Shown here: positions 8,262-16,180 of the stretch, one piece after another
How positions within the stretch are numbered: position 1 is the stretch's first letter
Layout: the number at the start of each line of letters is the position of its first letter
DNA from: Paludibaculum fermentans
Lineage (GTDB): Bacteria; Acidobacteriota; Terriglobia; Bryobacterales; Bryobacteraceae
NCBI RefSeq assembly: GCF_015277775.1
Contig: NZ_CP063849.1
Coordinates: forward strand, 9,224,711-9,288,710
Length of the DNA stretch: 64,000 nt
Direction of reading: 5' to 3'
Made by a program: the position numbers and the translations under genes
Notes under the pieces: model-generated
The model's database searches: none
The model's input: the letters and a program-made list of their open reading frames with translations, nothing else
What the model was told of the DNA's origin: nothing

Positions 8262-8299
8262 CGCCGCCGGCCTTACAAACCGGCGGCGTTTCTGTTCTT
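8262..8299 (+). terminator. Rho-independent-like terminator of the plus-strand insert
   Basis: A 9-bp perfect stem CGCCGCCGG/CCGGCGGCG (8262-8270 with 8280-8288) with a 9-base loop is followed on the plus strand by TTTCTGTTCTT. It begins 18 bp after the DUF3489 stop. On the minus strand no T-run follows the stem, so it should act one way only. The stop codon of the convergent small membrane protein gene lies in the loop. Confidence 0.7.
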
Positions 8300-8536
8300 C
8301 ACCTCGTCGGCGATTGCCGCGAGCCTTTCGTGAACGAGCTCCTCGCGGAGCTCACATTCGCTCCGCCTCACGTACGTTCCGTTAATGCGCGTGATGATGC
8401 GGTTCTCCAACTCAGCAAGCTCGCGGCGCACCTCCGCCAGCAGCGCACGATTCTGCAGGCTGACATACGCGCCGATCAGACCGGACACCAGACCGATGGC
8501 GGCGATCAGGACTTGAAGTAGAACGTGGTTTTCCAT
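8273..8536 (-). CDS. Small membrane protein, holin- or spanin-like position
   Basis: An 87-residue protein (starts MENHVLLQVLIAAIGLVSGL). One N-terminal membrane segment (about residues 5-24) is followed by a charged coiled coil. This topology occurs in phage inner-membrane spanin subunits and in some holins. It overlaps the end of the upstream frame by 31 bases. No lysis enzyme is recognisable next to it, so a lysis role is only a guess. Confidence 0.6.
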   Translation of the reverse strand: MENHVLLQVLIAAIGLVSGLIGAYVSLQNRALLAEVRRELAELENRIITRINGTYVRRSECELREELVHERLAAIADEVKNRNAAGL

Positions 8537-8668
8537 GGGAGGTTCTTAAGGATGCGTAACTCGGCGGACCAGTCCGACAGTGCCAGGCAGAGGCCCTGGA
8601 TGTCGGGATTGCCGGCGCGGATCTCGGCTTCGATCTGGGCCAACTCCCGGTGGCAGCGTTCGATTCAT
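8506..8668 (-). pseudogene. Short phage gene with an apparent +1 base shift directly after the start codon
   Basis: A frame of 52 residues (ERCHRELAQIEAEIRAGNPD ... TTFYFKS) has protein-like composition and opens right after the methyltransferase stop, but it has no ATG, GTG or TTG at its head. The ATG that overlaps the methyltransferase stop (ATGAATCGAACG at 8668) reads a different, Arg/Pro-rich frame. Removing one A (ATG ATC GAA CGC) would join that ATG to the good frame. It may be a real indel, a sequencing error, or translation from an ATC codon. Confidence 0.5.
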
Positions 8669-9921
8669 GCGGCCACCCCCAAGCGCTCCGCCGCAACATC
8701 GGCAAATGCCCGGCCATCGGTTTCCAGCGTCGCCGTCTTGCCGGCATACTCCTGGAAGCGCCGGACGATGACGTCGCAGTACTTCGGTTCGAGCTCGATG
8801 AGCCGCGCCTGGCGTCCGGTCCGCTCGCAGGCGATCAGCGTCGATCCCGATCCGCCGAACGGATCAAGCACCGTATCCCGGTTTTTGCTGCTGTTCCGGA
8901 CCGCGCGCTCCACCAATTCGACGGGCTTCATCGTCGGATGCAGGTCGTTCGAGACCGGCTTCTTCACAAGCCAGACGTCGCCTTGGTCGCGGGCGCCGCA
9001 CCAGAAGTGGTCGGTGCCTTCTTTCCAGCCGTACAGGATCGGCTCGTACTGGCGCTGGTAATCCGACCGCCCCATCGTGAAGGTGTTCTTCGCCCAGATG
9101 ACGAACGTAGACCAGTGCCCGCCACTCCCGGTGAAGGCCTGATGCAAGGTGTGCAGCTGCGAAGACGACATGCAGACGTAGATCGCGCCCTTGGTCACCG
9201 CCAGCAGGTTGGCGCAGGTATCCCGGAGGAACTGGTCGAAGCCGTCACCGAGATTGTCATTGGCGATCTTGCGCTTCTTACCGCGCAGCTTGTCTTTCAT
9301 CGTCGCGCCGTAGTTCACGTTGTAGGGCGGATCCGTGAAGACCATGTCGGCCAGGCCGCCGGCGAGCACCTTCTCCACCGCTTCTATCTGGATCGAGTCC
9401 CCACACAGCAGCCGGTGGTCCCCCAAGAGCCAGACATCGCCGGGGACCGTCACCGCGGATTCCGGCGTCTCCGGAACCGCATCCTCATCGGTGCCGCCGG
9501 GTGGAACCGGCTCAGCATCGCGCAGCAGATCCTCCAGTTCGCCATCAGTGAATCCGACCAAGTCGAGGTTGAAGCCTTCCTCCTCGAGCGTGGTCAACTC
9601 GACGCGCAGCATCTCCTCATCCCATCCGGCGTTCAGAGCCAGCCGGTTGTCAGCAAGAACAAGAGCGCGCCGTTGTGTTTCGGTCAAGTGGTCGAGGACA
9701 ATGACCGGCACTTCGGTCATGCCCAGTTTCCGAGCCGCCTGCAGGCGGGCGTGGCCGGCGATGACAATTCCATCGGACCCGGCGATGATGGGGTTGGTCC
9801 ACCCGAACTCAGCGATCGACGCCGCGATCTGGGCGACCTGTTCGTCACTATGCGTGCGCGCATTCCGGGCGTAAGGGATCAGCCTTTCGACCGGCCACGT
9901 CACCACCTGCAGCTCGGTCAT
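8665..9921 (-). CDS. ParB-N domain/N6-adenine DNA methyltransferase (first paralogue)
   Basis: A 418-residue protein from the ATG at 9921, which overlaps the preceding stop as ATGA. The N-terminal ParB-like domain shows LIPYARNARTHSDEQVAQI and IAGHARLQAARKLGM. A beta-class methyltransferase follows with catalytic FTDPPYNVNYG, a target-recognition stretch, and the SAM motif DPFGGSGSTLIACE. DPPY indicates N6-methyladenine as product. Fusions of this kind are common on phages, where they modify phage DNA, perhaps against host restriction. No cognate restriction gene lies beside it. Confidence 0.92.
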   Translation of the reverse strand: MTELQVVTWPVERLIPYARNARTHSDEQVAQIAASIAEFGWTNPIIAGSDGIVIAGHARLQAARKLGMTEVPVIVLDHLTETQRRALVLADNRLALNAGWDEEMLRVELTTLEEEGFNLDLVGFTDGELEDLLRDAEPVPPGGTDEDAVPETPESAVTVPGDVWLLGDHRLLCGDSIQIEAVEKVLAGGLADMVFTDPPYNVNYGATMKDKLRGKKRKIANDNLGDGFDQFLRDTCANLLAVTKGAIYVCMSSSQLHTLHQAFTGSGGHWSTFVIWAKNTFTMGRSDYQRQYEPILYGWKEGTDHFWCGARDQGDVWLVKKPVSNDLHPTMKPVELVERAVRNSSKNRDTVLDPFGGSGSTLIACERTGRQARLIELEPKYCDVIVRRFQEYAGKTATLETDGRAFADVAAERLGVAA

Positions 9922-10184
9922 GCCTTTTCCGGTTTCTGAAACAGCCCGAGCTCGTTGTGCAGACCCACGATCTTGTTGATCATCGGGACTACTACGGTCA
10001 CGAGCTTCTCCCAACTGAACTCGCGCGCGACATCCATACTGCCGTCATAGGCGGTCCGGAGAATGTCCAGCACGAGGTCGAGCTTCTTCTTGCCCTGGCC
10101 GGGCAGGGGAATGGCGTCTTCGACGGCCCGGACCGCCGTCAGGACGAGCGGCAGCATCTTGAGAATGATCAGTAGTGTATTCAT
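9918..10184 (-). CDS. Small phage membrane-associated protein, holin-like candidate
   Basis: The product is 88 residues. A hydrophobic N-terminus (MNTLLIILKMLPLVLTAVRA) is followed by an amphipathic body ending FQKPEKA. One membrane segment is likely. Proteins of this kind in late regions are often listed as holin-like, but no motif proves it. AAGGGGAC lies upstream of the ATG, and the stop overlaps the methyltransferase start by 4 bases. Confidence 0.55.
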   Translation of the reverse strand: MNTLLIILKMLPLVLTAVRAVEDAIPLPGQGKKKLDLVLDILRTAYDGSMDVAREFSWEKLVTVVVPMINKIVGLHNELGLFQKPEKA

Positions 10185-10265
10185 CGGTTTCGTGTCCCCT
10201 TGGAAAAATCCGGGGCGGCTCGCACCGTGAAGGAAACGAGACGCGCCCCGGTTCGGAGGAGGAAG

Positions 10266-10823
10266 TTACGCAGTCGTCTTGGGCTGCGCCTGGTTGACGA
10301 CGTTGCCGATCGCCGTGGTGGCGGTGGCAAGTGCCTGGACGATCTGCTGGAGTGTAGCGAGCACCGGCGTGATGGTCGCGTCCACCTGCTTGGCGACGGC
10401 GGCGGCCACGGCCTGAGCATCGACACCCACACCGGCCGCGCTCACGTCCGTGGCGCGGTTGGCGGGAACGGCGCCCGCAGTCAGGTTCATGCCGGCGCCG
10501 CTGGCGACCGGATTCCAGAACGAGTCGTGCGCCAGGTTGTTCAGCTCGATGCTGCGCTTGCTGACCATGTTGGCGGTCTCCACGGCGTTCTGCAGCGCCT
10601 GGGAGGCGATCTGATTCAGCCGCGTCTGCTCGATCTGAGCCTGGCGCGCGGCCTGAATGTCCAGGTCCTGGTAGACGTCGTACGTCCGCTTGATGTTGGC
10701 GTAGGTCACCCGCTGGTTCTCGTTGTGGGTGGCGGTGCCGGTGGCGTTGGCGTTCTTGAAGGTCTCGTCCGTCCCGGTCTCGAACTCGCGTTCGGCCTGG
10801 TTGGGCGTGGCTACTTCGGGCAT
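10266..10823 (-). CDS. Helical late-region protein, unknown function
   Basis: A 185-residue protein (starts MPEVATPNQAEREFETGTDE). It is Ala/Gln/Thr-rich with long predicted helices and a central region NLAHDSFWNPVASGAGMNL. It has no signal peptide and no Cys. AAGGAG lies before the ATG. It resembles structural or membrane-interacting phage proteins in composition only. I do not recognise it. Confidence 0.6.
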   Translation of the reverse strand: MPEVATPNQAEREFETGTDETFKNANATGTATHNENQRVTYANIKRTYDVYQDLDIQAARQAQIEQTRLNQIASQALQNAVETANMVSKRSIELNNLAHDSFWNPVASGAGMNLTAGAVPANRATDVSAAGVGVDAQAVAAAVAKQVDATITPVLATLQQIVQALATATTAIGNVVNQAQPKTTA

Positions 10824-10867
10824 GCTGGTTTCTCCTTATCGATCGAATGAAGTGCAACGGTTGTTGG

Positions 10868-12373
10868 TTAGGAAGCCTGACGGCCCCCGTAGAAGGGCGC
10901 CGGACCGTGATGTTGAATCCGACGTGAATCACGAAGCCTGGGATTGTCGACCTGCTGCGGCGGCACTCCGCGCGCGGCCGCGACCTCCGAAATGGACAGC
11001 CCGGTTTCCGCGAGCACGGCTTCCTCGCCGGTGAGGTTCGCCATCCGCTGCAGGATGACGTCGCAGTACGCCGGGCTGATCTCGACGCCGATGCCGCTGC
11101 GGCCAAGCACCTGCGCGGCGGCCATCGTGGTGCCGCTCCCGAGAAACGGATCGAAGACGCGGTCACCGGGATCGGAGAACGCCTTCACGAAGAACTCGAC
11201 CAGCGCCCGAGGGAAGGGAGCCGAGTGCGAACCCTGACTACTCTCCGACTTCACCTCGACGACGTTGCTCGGGCGCGCAATCCCGGTGAAGCGGCCATCT
11301 TCGTCTTCCGCTCCTGGCTGTGCGGCCGCGGATCCGCGCGCGCCCGTGCCGAGGAGCCCACTGCCGGAGGTCGACTTTGGATTGTTTGGCGAGTAGTCGA
11401 AGCAATCCTTCGAAACATGGCCGACCGCCTTGGGCCGGAACTTGATCTCCGCTCGCCGGCAAAAGTGAAACACCGGCTCCCAGGCGTTCTTGAAGCGATT
11501 GCCCCAGCCACCCGGCACACCGTTGTCGGTCTTGCGCCAGCAGAACTCATCCACGAACCGCCAGCCCCACTGCCGCTTGTGGGCGATGATCAGATCCTTC
11601 ACGTACAGGTGGCGTTCGCCGTCGGCAGCGTGCTCCTTGATGTTCAGGAGGTAGGAGCCATCCGGCGCAAGCACGGCGGCGATGGTCGCGGCCACCGCGC
11701 GGTACCACTCCACGTAATCCTCCGGCGCCACGGGTTTGAACCCACTCGACGGGTCGTACTCCCGCTGCGTCGCATACGGTGGTGAGGTGATCACCAGGTT
11801 CGCCTTGGCCCCGTCCAGCAGCCGCGCCACCGTCGAGAGTTCCCTGCAGTCGCCGCAGATGAGTCGGTGCCGCCCGATGACCCAGATGTCGCCGGGCCGC
11901 GTGACGGGCTCGGCAGGCGCCTCTGGCACCGCGTCTTCGCCGGCGTCTCTGGCCTCCTGTTCCGGCGCGGCTTCACCGATCAGCGCCTCGATCTCCCGGT
12001 CACTGAAGCCTAGTAGGTCAAGGTCAAACTCGGCGCCCTGCAGATCCTTCAGTTCCAGGCTCAGCGCCTCCGCATCCCAGCCGCCCAACTCCGTGAGCTT
12101 GTTGTCCGCGATGATGTACGCCCGCTTCTGGGTTTCGCTCAGATGATCCAGGACGATGACCGGGACCTCCGGCAAACCCAACTTGCGCGCCGCCATCAGC
12201 CGCCCGTGGCCGGCGATGATGCCAGCATTCGAATCAACCAGGATGGGGGCGTTGAAACCGAACTCCACAATGCTCGCCGCAATCTGCGCAACCTGCGTCT
12301 CGGAGTGCGTCCGCGCGTTCCGTTCGTAAGGGACCAGCCGCTCCACGGGCCACAACTCGATACGGTTCACCAT
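10868..12373 (-). CDS. ParB-N domain/DNA methyltransferase (second paralogue, SPPY type)
   Basis: A 501-residue protein from ATG 12373; an in-frame ATG at 12427 lies inside the previous gene. The N-terminal ParB domain (LVPYERNARTHSETQVAQI) is nearly the same as in the 418-residue paralogue. The catalytic motif is ITSPPYATQREYD and the SAM motif DPFLGSGTTMAAA. SPPY is typical of N4-cytosine enzymes but also occurs in some adenine enzymes. A C-terminal helical tail (SISEVAAARGVPPQQVDNP) is extra relative to the paralogue. Confidence 0.92.
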   Translation of the reverse strand: MVNRIELWPVERLVPYERNARTHSETQVAQIAASIVEFGFNAPILVDSNAGIIAGHGRLMAARKLGLPEVPVIVLDHLSETQKRAYIIADNKLTELGGWDAEALSLELKDLQGAEFDLDLLGFSDREIEALIGEAAPEQEARDAGEDAVPEAPAEPVTRPGDIWVIGRHRLICGDCRELSTVARLLDGAKANLVITSPPYATQREYDPSSGFKPVAPEDYVEWYRAVAATIAAVLAPDGSYLLNIKEHAADGERHLYVKDLIIAHKRQWGWRFVDEFCWRKTDNGVPGGWGNRFKNAWEPVFHFCRRAEIKFRPKAVGHVSKDCFDYSPNNPKSTSGSGLLGTGARGSAAAQPGAEDEDGRFTGIARPSNVVEVKSESSQGSHSAPFPRALVEFFVKAFSDPGDRVFDPFLGSGTTMAAAQVLGRSGIGVEISPAYCDVILQRMANLTGEEAVLAETGLSISEVAAARGVPPQQVDNPRLRDSRRIQHHGPAPFYGGRQAS

Positions 12374-12389
12374 CGAAAGCGCCACGGGA

Positions 12390-12749
12390 TTAGCTGTTGA
12401 AGGAAGGGACCCAAATCCAGTAGGCAACGATCAAACCCTCGCCCGCCGTGTTGGCGTCGATGTAATAGTCGGCGGGCCTCAGCTCGCCAGCGGGCGAGTC
12501 GATGACCAACTCGTCCGCAACGCCGCCGCCTGCGCCGGTTGGCCAGAACTCCTTGATAACGCCGGTACCGTTGGCCCTGTTCATGCCGGCCACGCCCACG
12601 AAGACGCGCCCGACTTCGCCAATCAGTGGAGCGAATCGCAGGCGGCTCACCCGCAACGCCTGGTCCGACGTCAACCGCACCGGCGTGCCGGGAGTTGGCA
12701 CGGCGATCTTTCCAAACGACCGCGCCTGCAACGATGCTGAATCAGCCAC
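12390..12749 (-). CDS. Beta-rich phage protein of unknown function
   Basis: The product is 119 residues (starts MADSASLQARSFGKIAVPTP). 'TPVRLTSDQALRVSRLRFAP' and 'VFVGVAGMNRANGTGVIKEF' suggest a beta-sandwich, as in small capsid-fibre or decoration-like proteins that often follow terminase genes. It lies 13 bp after the large terminase and 16 bp before the second methyltransferase. No membrane segment is seen. Confidence 0.6.
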   Translation of the reverse strand: MADSASLQARSFGKIAVPTPGTPVRLTSDQALRVSRLRFAPLIGEVGRVFVGVAGMNRANGTGVIKEFWPTGAGGGVADELVIDSPAGELRPADYYIDANTAGEGLIVAYWIWVPSFNS

Positions 12750-12762
12750 AAAGAACCTCCGC

Positions 12763-14616
12763 TCACAACCCCGGGCGCCCTGAATCGAGCCACCGGCTTC
12801 TTAAGACTGTCCGGCCGGATCCGCGATTGCCGCCTTCGGCGCGGACGCCGGCGTCGCTTGTCGGGCGCAGTGCCGCGACCCGCTCCGCCTCCATGTCCAC
12901 CCGCAGCCCCATCGAGACCAACCCGCAGAGCGCGGCGTAGGAATACACCCGCGCGTCCAGCACCTCCGTCCGCACGCCCTTCTTCGGCCGCCACTCACGC
13001 ACTGGCACGCCGCGCGAGTAAGACGTCACGAGCGTCTCCGACAGCAGTTGCTCAAACCACTCGCGCGTGCGCTCCGCCGGGAAGTGGCAATAGCCCGTCG
13101 ACGGCTGCTCGATCTTCAGGCGCCCGTAGATGACGCTCTTGGCGCTATCGACGCCGACGATCCACATGGGCGTCCGGTTGATCGTGTTCCGCGTCGGCTT
13201 CTTCGGCCAGACCGGCAAGTGTCCTGCCTTGCCTTTCAGCGCGAAGATCCGCCGGTGATACCGGACTCGGCAGAAGTCGTAAACCTGCTGGGTGTGAAAA
13301 CCCGAATCGATCCCGACCGCGGCGATTGGAAGCGAGATGCCGTATTCGTGCAGCCACTGCCGGCCCAGATACTCGTCCAGCGCCCGCCACAACTCCGGCG
13401 CGCTTGGGTCGCCCGGAAACACCCGGTACTCAACCGACCACGACTCCTCACCCTTGCCCCAGCCAACCAATTCCACCTCGGCGCGATCGACCTGCACGTC
13501 CACACCAGCGGTCAGCAGGCAAACGCCCGCGGGGAGCCGCGGCCCGTAATCCTCTCGCCGCGCTAGGAGCGTCGCGATGTCGACGCTCGTCTCCGCCTCG
13601 TCGTCCCAAAGCTCGCCGAGCGCGGTGTTGATGAACGCGCGCCAGGTCTCCGGACCACCGTGCCGCGCCTCCACTCCCTCGATCGCGGTCTCCGGCCACT
13701 CCTTCCACGCTGAGTACAACTGGTTGATCCAGAAGCCGGCGATCTTCGACTTCGGATTCGCGGAACGCCATTCGCCGTGCGCCAGCATCCACGGCTTGCG
13801 ATACGACTCAAACAGCCGCTCGCAATGCACGCATCGGTACTTCGCCTCTTCCGGATGGTCCTTAGGCCAGATCAGATTCGGCCAGACCAGCACCTGGAAG
13901 CCATGGCACTCCGGGCACGGAACCCAGTAACTCGACTGGTTGCTGCGCAGCCACCAGGACTCGATGCGGCTGGCGCCCTTGACGGTCGGCGTCGAGACCA
14001 GCAGAATCTTCCGATTCCACCAGGTCGTCGAACGCTTGACCGCCAGGCTGATCGGATCGCCCTCGGTTCCCGCTGACGGCGGGTACCGATCCACCTCGTC
14101 GAGCAGCACGTACCGGATCGGCCGCATCGCCAATCCTGCCGGGCTGTTCGCTCCAGCGATCGTGATGCTGCCGCCCTGAAACCGCTTGTGCAGAATCCGG
14201 TTGTTCGAATCGCGGCTGCGTACGTCCGCCACCTTTCCACGCAGGCACGGCGTGTCCCGCAGCATCGGCGCCAGGCGGTCCTTGCTCCAGGACTCGCCAT
14301 CTTCCACGCGGGGCTGCACCACCAGCACGGGCCCCGGATCCTGATCGATCACGTAGCCGACGAACGAGTTGAGGCACTCCGTCTTACCGACCTGGCTCGA
14401 CGACATGAACACGACTCGCTCGTACGGGCTGTTCGGAGTCAGCGCGTCGAGGAGCGCCTTCTGGTAGGGCGCCCGGTCTGTCCGCCACTCCCCGGCCTCG
14501 GCCGAGGCCTCCGGCGACAAGCGGCGGTTCCGATCTGCCCACTCGGAGACGGTCTGCCGAGGAGGAGGCTCGAACGCGGCGACCAGTTGATCGACGCATT
14601 CTTCAAGAACGCTGAT
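12763..14616 (-). CDS. Terminase large subunit, GpA family (start codon not canonical)
   Basis: The packaging motor ATPase and nuclease. Visible are an ATPase P-loop variant FMSSSQVGKTECLN, Walker B RYVLLDEVDRYPP, a zinc-type CPECHGF...CVHCERLF segment, and nuclease acidic sites in TAGVDVQVDRAEVELVGWG and AVGIDSGFHTQ. The first usable common codon is TTG at 14520, but the conserved family N-terminus (VSEWADRNRRLSPEAS) is encoded upstream of it. Between the in-frame stop and that TTG there is no ATG, GTG or TTG. I place the start at an ATC (14616) that follows GAGGAG by 7 bases, giving 617 residues. Confidence 0.88.
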   Translation of the reverse strand: MSVLEECVDQLVAAFEPPPRQTVSEWADRNRRLSPEASAEAGEWRTDRAPYQKALLDALTPNSPYERVVFMSSSQVGKTECLNSFVGYVIDQDPGPVLVVQPRVEDGESWSKDRLAPMLRDTPCLRGKVADVRSRDSNNRILHKRFQGGSITIAGANSPAGLAMRPIRYVLLDEVDRYPPSAGTEGDPISLAVKRSTTWWNRKILLVSTPTVKGASRIESWWLRSNQSSYWVPCPECHGFQVLVWPNLIWPKDHPEEAKYRCVHCERLFESYRKPWMLAHGEWRSANPKSKIAGFWINQLYSAWKEWPETAIEGVEARHGGPETWRAFINTALGELWDDEAETSVDIATLLARREDYGPRLPAGVCLLTAGVDVQVDRAEVELVGWGKGEESWSVEYRVFPGDPSAPELWRALDEYLGRQWLHEYGISLPIAAVGIDSGFHTQQVYDFCRVRYHRRIFALKGKAGHLPVWPKKPTRNTINRTPMWIVGVDSAKSVIYGRLKIEQPSTGYCHFPAERTREWFEQLLSETLVTSYSRGVPVREWRPKKGVRTEVLDARVYSYAALCGLVSMGLRVDMEAERVAALRPTSDAGVRAEGGNRGSGRTVLRSRWLDSGRPGL

Positions 14617-15130
14617 AACGGATCTCCTCTTGGAGGGACTTCAAAATCGCAACGATCTCAGCATCGAGCAGATCGCGAATCTCCCGCGCCTCACTCAGCG
14701 CCGCCAACTGCGGAGCCAACTTCGCCGGTAACGCCAGAAGCTTGTCCCGGATCTGCCGCGCCAGCGTGTACCACTTGACCTTGACGTCATCGGACGGCAG
14801 GAACTTCCCGCTCTTGGTCTCGAACTCCAGCTTCCGCAGCCGCGCCCGGAACACCATGTCGGCGGTGCGTGCCTGAGCGAAGTTGCCGGGTTGCGGCGCG
14901 CCGCCAGCAATGTCGGAGGCAACTCGCGGCGATTGCGCCGCTCCATGCGCCTCAGGCAACACCTGGTCAACAGGCTTGTCGTCCAGCACCGCGTCGCTGG
15001 CGGCAACGTCCACCAGCTTGCCGCGCATCACAAGGATGCCGCGCTTCGCTAACCGGCTAATATGCGAACGGTTTACCTTGCGGTGCCGCGCGTAGTCGGC
15101 CTGGCTCATCAGGCCCGATGCCGATTTCAC
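14603..15130 (-). CDS. Terminase small subunit-like DNA-binding protein
   Basis: The product is 175 residues. An N-terminal helix-turn-helix (LMSQADYARHRKVNRSHISR) is followed by a linker and a long helical oligomerisation region ending LQEEIRYQRS. This is the build of small terminase subunits that recognise the packaging site and recruit the large subunit. It overlaps the large terminase frame by 14 bases. Two in-frame ATGs at the head (residues 1 and 8) are both possible starts. Confidence 0.8.
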   Translation of the reverse strand: MKSASGLMSQADYARHRKVNRSHISRLAKRGILVMRGKLVDVAASDAVLDDKPVDQVLPEAHGAAQSPRVASDIAGGAPQPGNFAQARTADMVFRARLRKLEFETKSGKFLPSDDVKVKWYTLARQIRDKLLALPAKLAPQLAALSEAREIRDLLDAEIVAILKSLQEEIRYQRS

Positions 15131-15241
15131 GGTGTTGCCTTGTGTTGACCGCTGTTGACCACTCTTTTAGCGCTTTCAGTAGCCAAAGCGTGCCATCCTT
15201 CTACCCGCGGCAAACCATAGCAATTCCAGGTCCCAAGACCG

Positions 15242-15517
15242 CTATGACCGCACCTCGACGTACCGCTTTCGGATGCGGGCAGCGATGGTCAGCGCTGTCT
15301 GCTGCGCTGCTGTTGACCCGACGCTGCGGGAGCGTTCCGCTTCGTCCTCGGCGATCTCGAGGCAGGCGGTCTTCGACGCGCCGATGGCCCGATCACGAGT
15401 CTCGGTCAACGCGGTCCGTAGCATCTCCGTGATGCCCTCGGCGTTGTCCTTGGCAGGGACATCCAGCGTCCTGCATACCCGCTCCGCCAGTCGCTCGGGC
15501 GTGATCATGCCTCGCAT
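15242..15517 (-). CDS. Small helical phage protein, unknown function
   Basis: A 91-residue product from ATG 15517, chosen because AAGGAG lies 8 bases upstream. It begins MRGMITPERLAERVCRTLDV and is amphipathic and helical. Its start lies within the end of the 62-residue gene before it. It belongs to the short-gene run between the motif-A promoter and the terminase genes. No family recognised. Confidence 0.6.
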   Translation of the reverse strand: MRGMITPERLAERVCRTLDVPAKDNAEGITEMLRTALTETRDRAIGASKTACLEIAEDEAERSRSVGSTAAQQTALTIAARIRKRYVEVRS

Positions 15518-15693
15518 GGGTTCTGCTCCTTCACGGGAGGAGGTGCAGACGGTGTTGGCCGTCGGCGGGCACCGAAACACAGCGACGCCAACTCCCGCAA
15601 CTCACGGCGAAACGGCCAACCGCTGCCACTCGGTCTGAGACCACGCTCCATCGCGACGTGCTTCCCGCCTTTGCCGCGCTTCCGTGCCCTCAT
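15505..15693 (-). CDS. Tiny basic phage protein, 62 residues
   Basis: Starts MRARKRGKGGKHVAMERGLR. The ATG overlaps the stop of the 106-residue gene as ATGA, and its own end overlaps the 91-residue gene start, which argues for translation. It is very basic at the N-terminus and Pro-rich at the C-terminus. Function unknown; it could simply be a coupling frame. Confidence 0.5.
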   Translation of the reverse strand: MRARKRGKGGKHVAMERGLRPSGSGWPFRRELRELASLCFGARRRPTPSAPPPVKEQNPCEA

Positions 15694-16010
15694 GGATTCA
15701 CCAGGCAGTCGGTCACGACTGGCAGGAAGAACGAGCGCAACTCGTCACCGTGGCCGATTTGCTTCAGTGACCAGGTGATGTGCCCGCCTTCCAGGCGTTC
15801 GCGAAAGCTGTACCGCGTACCGAGGTAATCCGCAGGCTTCATCGGCTTGGACTCGTCCGGACGTCGATGCAGGATGCAACGAGCCACTCGCCCCTTCTTG
15901 TGGCGCACGATGCGAATCAGCCCGAGTCGGTCGAGTCGCGTCATGCGCTGCTCAGAGAGCCAGTCGCAGATCTCACCATCGGAAGTGTAAAGAGGAACCC
16001 CTTTGGGCAT
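15690..16010 (-). CDS. First gene of the late operon, 106-residue unknown protein
   Basis: A 106-residue basic protein (starts MPKGVPLYTSDGEICDWLSE). The middle, RLDRLGLIRIVRHKKGRVARC, resembles a winged-helix beta wing, so nucleic-acid binding is possible. It is the first gene after motif-A (16142-16173) and is followed by overlapping small genes and then the terminase genes. A regulator or packaging accessory role is a guess from position. Confidence 0.6.
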   Translation of the reverse strand: MPKGVPLYTSDGEICDWLSEQRMTRLDRLGLIRIVRHKKGRVARCILHRRPDESKPMKPADYLGTRYSFRERLEGGHITWSLKQIGHGDELRSFFLPVVTDCLVNP

Positions 16011-16141
16011 CGGAACACACGGGTAGCTTTGAAGTTTGCGGGATGGAGTTTCACGAGAGTCCCGGCGCTCGCAGATTGTTGGGTGGGGAACCTTCGGAGG
16101 GTGCGCTTTGCGCTTGCCTGTCGAACCGCGCCTTCACCGTA

Positions 16142-16173
16142 AATATACGCAAAACGCTGCCGACTTGTACACA
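16142..16173 (-). promoter_or_regulatory. Motif-A: element-specific promoter-like site before the late operon
   Basis: On the minus strand the site reads TGTGTAC, 15 bases, TGCGTA, TATTTA. Taken as a promoter, -35 is about TGTACA and -10 about TATATT (16147-16142) with 18 bp between them. The same bipartite site with the same spacing occurs at 19659-19690 and 47452-47483. It lies between the stop of the 227-residue gene and the ATG at 16010, so it would drive the late genes. It does not resemble the TTGACA sites beside the tRNA or chromosomal genes. Confidence 0.6.
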
Positions 16174-16180
16174 CCCGGCT

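Noticed and set aside
8262..8288. Hairpin as terminator for the minus-strand late genes
   Set aside because: No T-run on that strand; the T-rich tail is on the plus-strand side only.
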